This document shows positions 63,357-64,000 of a stretch of 64,000 nucleotides of DNA, piece after piece. The DNA lies in contig NC_132973.1 of the NCBI RefSeq assembly GCF_047496725.1, positions 11,046,233 to 11,110,232 of the forward strand, read 5' to 3'. Below the pieces are notes generated by a model. It ran no database searches. It was not told where the DNA came from and saw nothing but the letters and a program-made list of their open reading frames with translations. The stretch comes from Anoplolepis gracilipes (taxonomy: Eukaryota > Arthropoda > Insecta > Hymenoptera > Formicidae). The position numbers and the translations under genes were made by a program. The stretch's first letter is position 1. Each line of letters begins with the position of its first letter.

Positions 63357-64000
63357 CTGCGCATCAAGAATATTTGATGAAACTAATGCAAATTAATTGT
63401 ACAATGCGATTACAGGGTGTTAACTACAGTTATCGTTCAACGAAAAATATCACTCAAAAAATGATCTTGCAACTTGAACAAAAATTTTCTAGGTATAAAA
63501 AATGAACTGAAACAGATAAATTATTAGAAAATACTGTAATATTTTGCACTTGATCAATTTAAATGACAGACAGAATTTATATCTATACTATTAGTGTAAT
63601 TTGGACAGAAAATTTTTCCACGATGCCTATTTTTAAGGCCTATTGTCAAGGATAATTATATTTGTGATTAATATCTGGCAATGGGATCTAAATTTTCTAG
63701 AAGTGTCGCTAGAATATTGCTGCTATAAATTCTGTATGTGACAATATTCTAACAGATGCAAAAAAAAAAAAAAAAAAAGTAGCGATAAATTTTAATTGGG
63801 ACATCTAGAAATCTATCTACATTAACAAAATATTTTTTTGAGTATGGTTTTATACAGCTAAACAAATGTATGTCTCTCTCTAAACTAAAAAAATGATCTT
63901 GCAACTTGAACAAAAATTTTCTAGGTGTAAAAAATGAACTGAAACAGATAAATTATTAGAAAATACTGTAATATAATACTGCATATATTTTGCACTTGAT
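63357..64000 (-). other. Exosc3: Intron of the RRP40 gene, cut by the window edge
   Basis: AT-rich intron sequence with a poly-A run (about 63,761-63,778), a lone TA-CAGGGTGTT end-like motif at 63,411, and a direct repeat (63,453-63,554 and 63,885-64,000). No exon was recognised. Confidence 0.55.
63453..64000. repeat. Direct repeat of about 100 bp, copies 432 bp apart
   Basis: The copy at 63,453-63,554 recurs at 63,885-64,000, nearly identical from AAAAAATGATCTTGCAACTT to TTTTGCACTTGAT. There is one A/G difference (GGTATAAA versus GGTGTAAA) and about 14 extra bases (near 63,973-63,986) in the second copy. The window ends within or at the second copy, so the unit may be longer or a tandem array may continue. 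Confidence 0.9.

Noticed and set aside
1..64000. tRNA, rRNA, snRNA and CRISPR-like arrays
   Set aside because: Looked for by eye on both strands; no cloverleaf consensus, rRNA segment or spaced repeat array was recognised. A tRNAscan or Rfam run would be decisive.

Overview
This is a window of an insect nuclear genome. Genes are split by short GT-AG introns, coding exons have mixed GC content, and the DNA between genes is AT-rich and full of TA, GA and CA microsatellites. CpG is not depleted around the promoter-like regions. The genes are metazoan single-copy housekeeping and signalling genes. A Cockayne syndrome B (ERCC6) orthologue, which is missing from Drosophila, together with TA-flanked MITE-like elements, suggests Hymenoptera and possibly an ant. 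That assignment is inference, because no species-specific marker was read.

Layout. (1) 1-23,860, plus strand: the homeodomain-interacting protein kinase gene Hipk. It has a GC-rich, CpG-rich leader/promoter region ending at a strong donor (2101), a first intron of about 11.7 kb that carries several inverted-repeat elements, and 16 coding exons (13,764-23,860) giving a 1324-residue protein. (2) 23,861-about 38,900: 15 kb with no recognisable gene, many poly(A) signals and long TA repeats, read as a possible very long Hipk 3' UTR plus intergenic DNA. (3) 39,270-40,588, minus: a YIPF1/2-type Golgi membrane protein, preceded by a 59-codon hydrophobic ORF in its leader. (4) 41,832-47,939, plus: ERCC6 (CSB), a Snf2-family ATPase, head-to-head with the YIPF gene. 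(5) 48,837-50,861, minus: a NYN/PIN-domain endoribonuclease of the N4BP1/Regnase type, tail-to-tail with ERCC6. (6) 51,498-55,709, plus: a small cell-surface protein with one Ig domain, one fibronectin-III domain and one membrane span, head-to-head with the NYN gene. (7) 55,710-62,836: 7 kb without a recognisable gene. (8) 62,837-63,356, minus: the last coding exon of the RNA exosome subunit RRP40 (EXOSC3); its upstream exons lie beyond the right edge.

The genes do not form one pathway. The two divergent pairs (YIPF/ERCC6 and NYN/Ig-FN3) probably share short promoter regions of about 1.2 kb and 0.64 kb. Exon boundaries were assigned by hand from GT/AG sites, reading phase and family similarity recalled from memory. 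All coding joins were checked for phase, and each gene model totals a whole number of codons. No database search or folding was run.

Most interesting points: an in-frame 90-nt candidate cassette exon next to the SUMO-interaction motif of Hipk; the 59-aa membrane ORF just upstream of the YIPF start; a CSB protein that stops before the C-terminal ubiquitin-binding and winged-helix region; a NYN nuclease without the CCCH finger; an unassigned Ig-FN3 receptor; an isolated 157-codon ORF in the 15-kb gap; and several short TA-flanked inverted-repeat elements.
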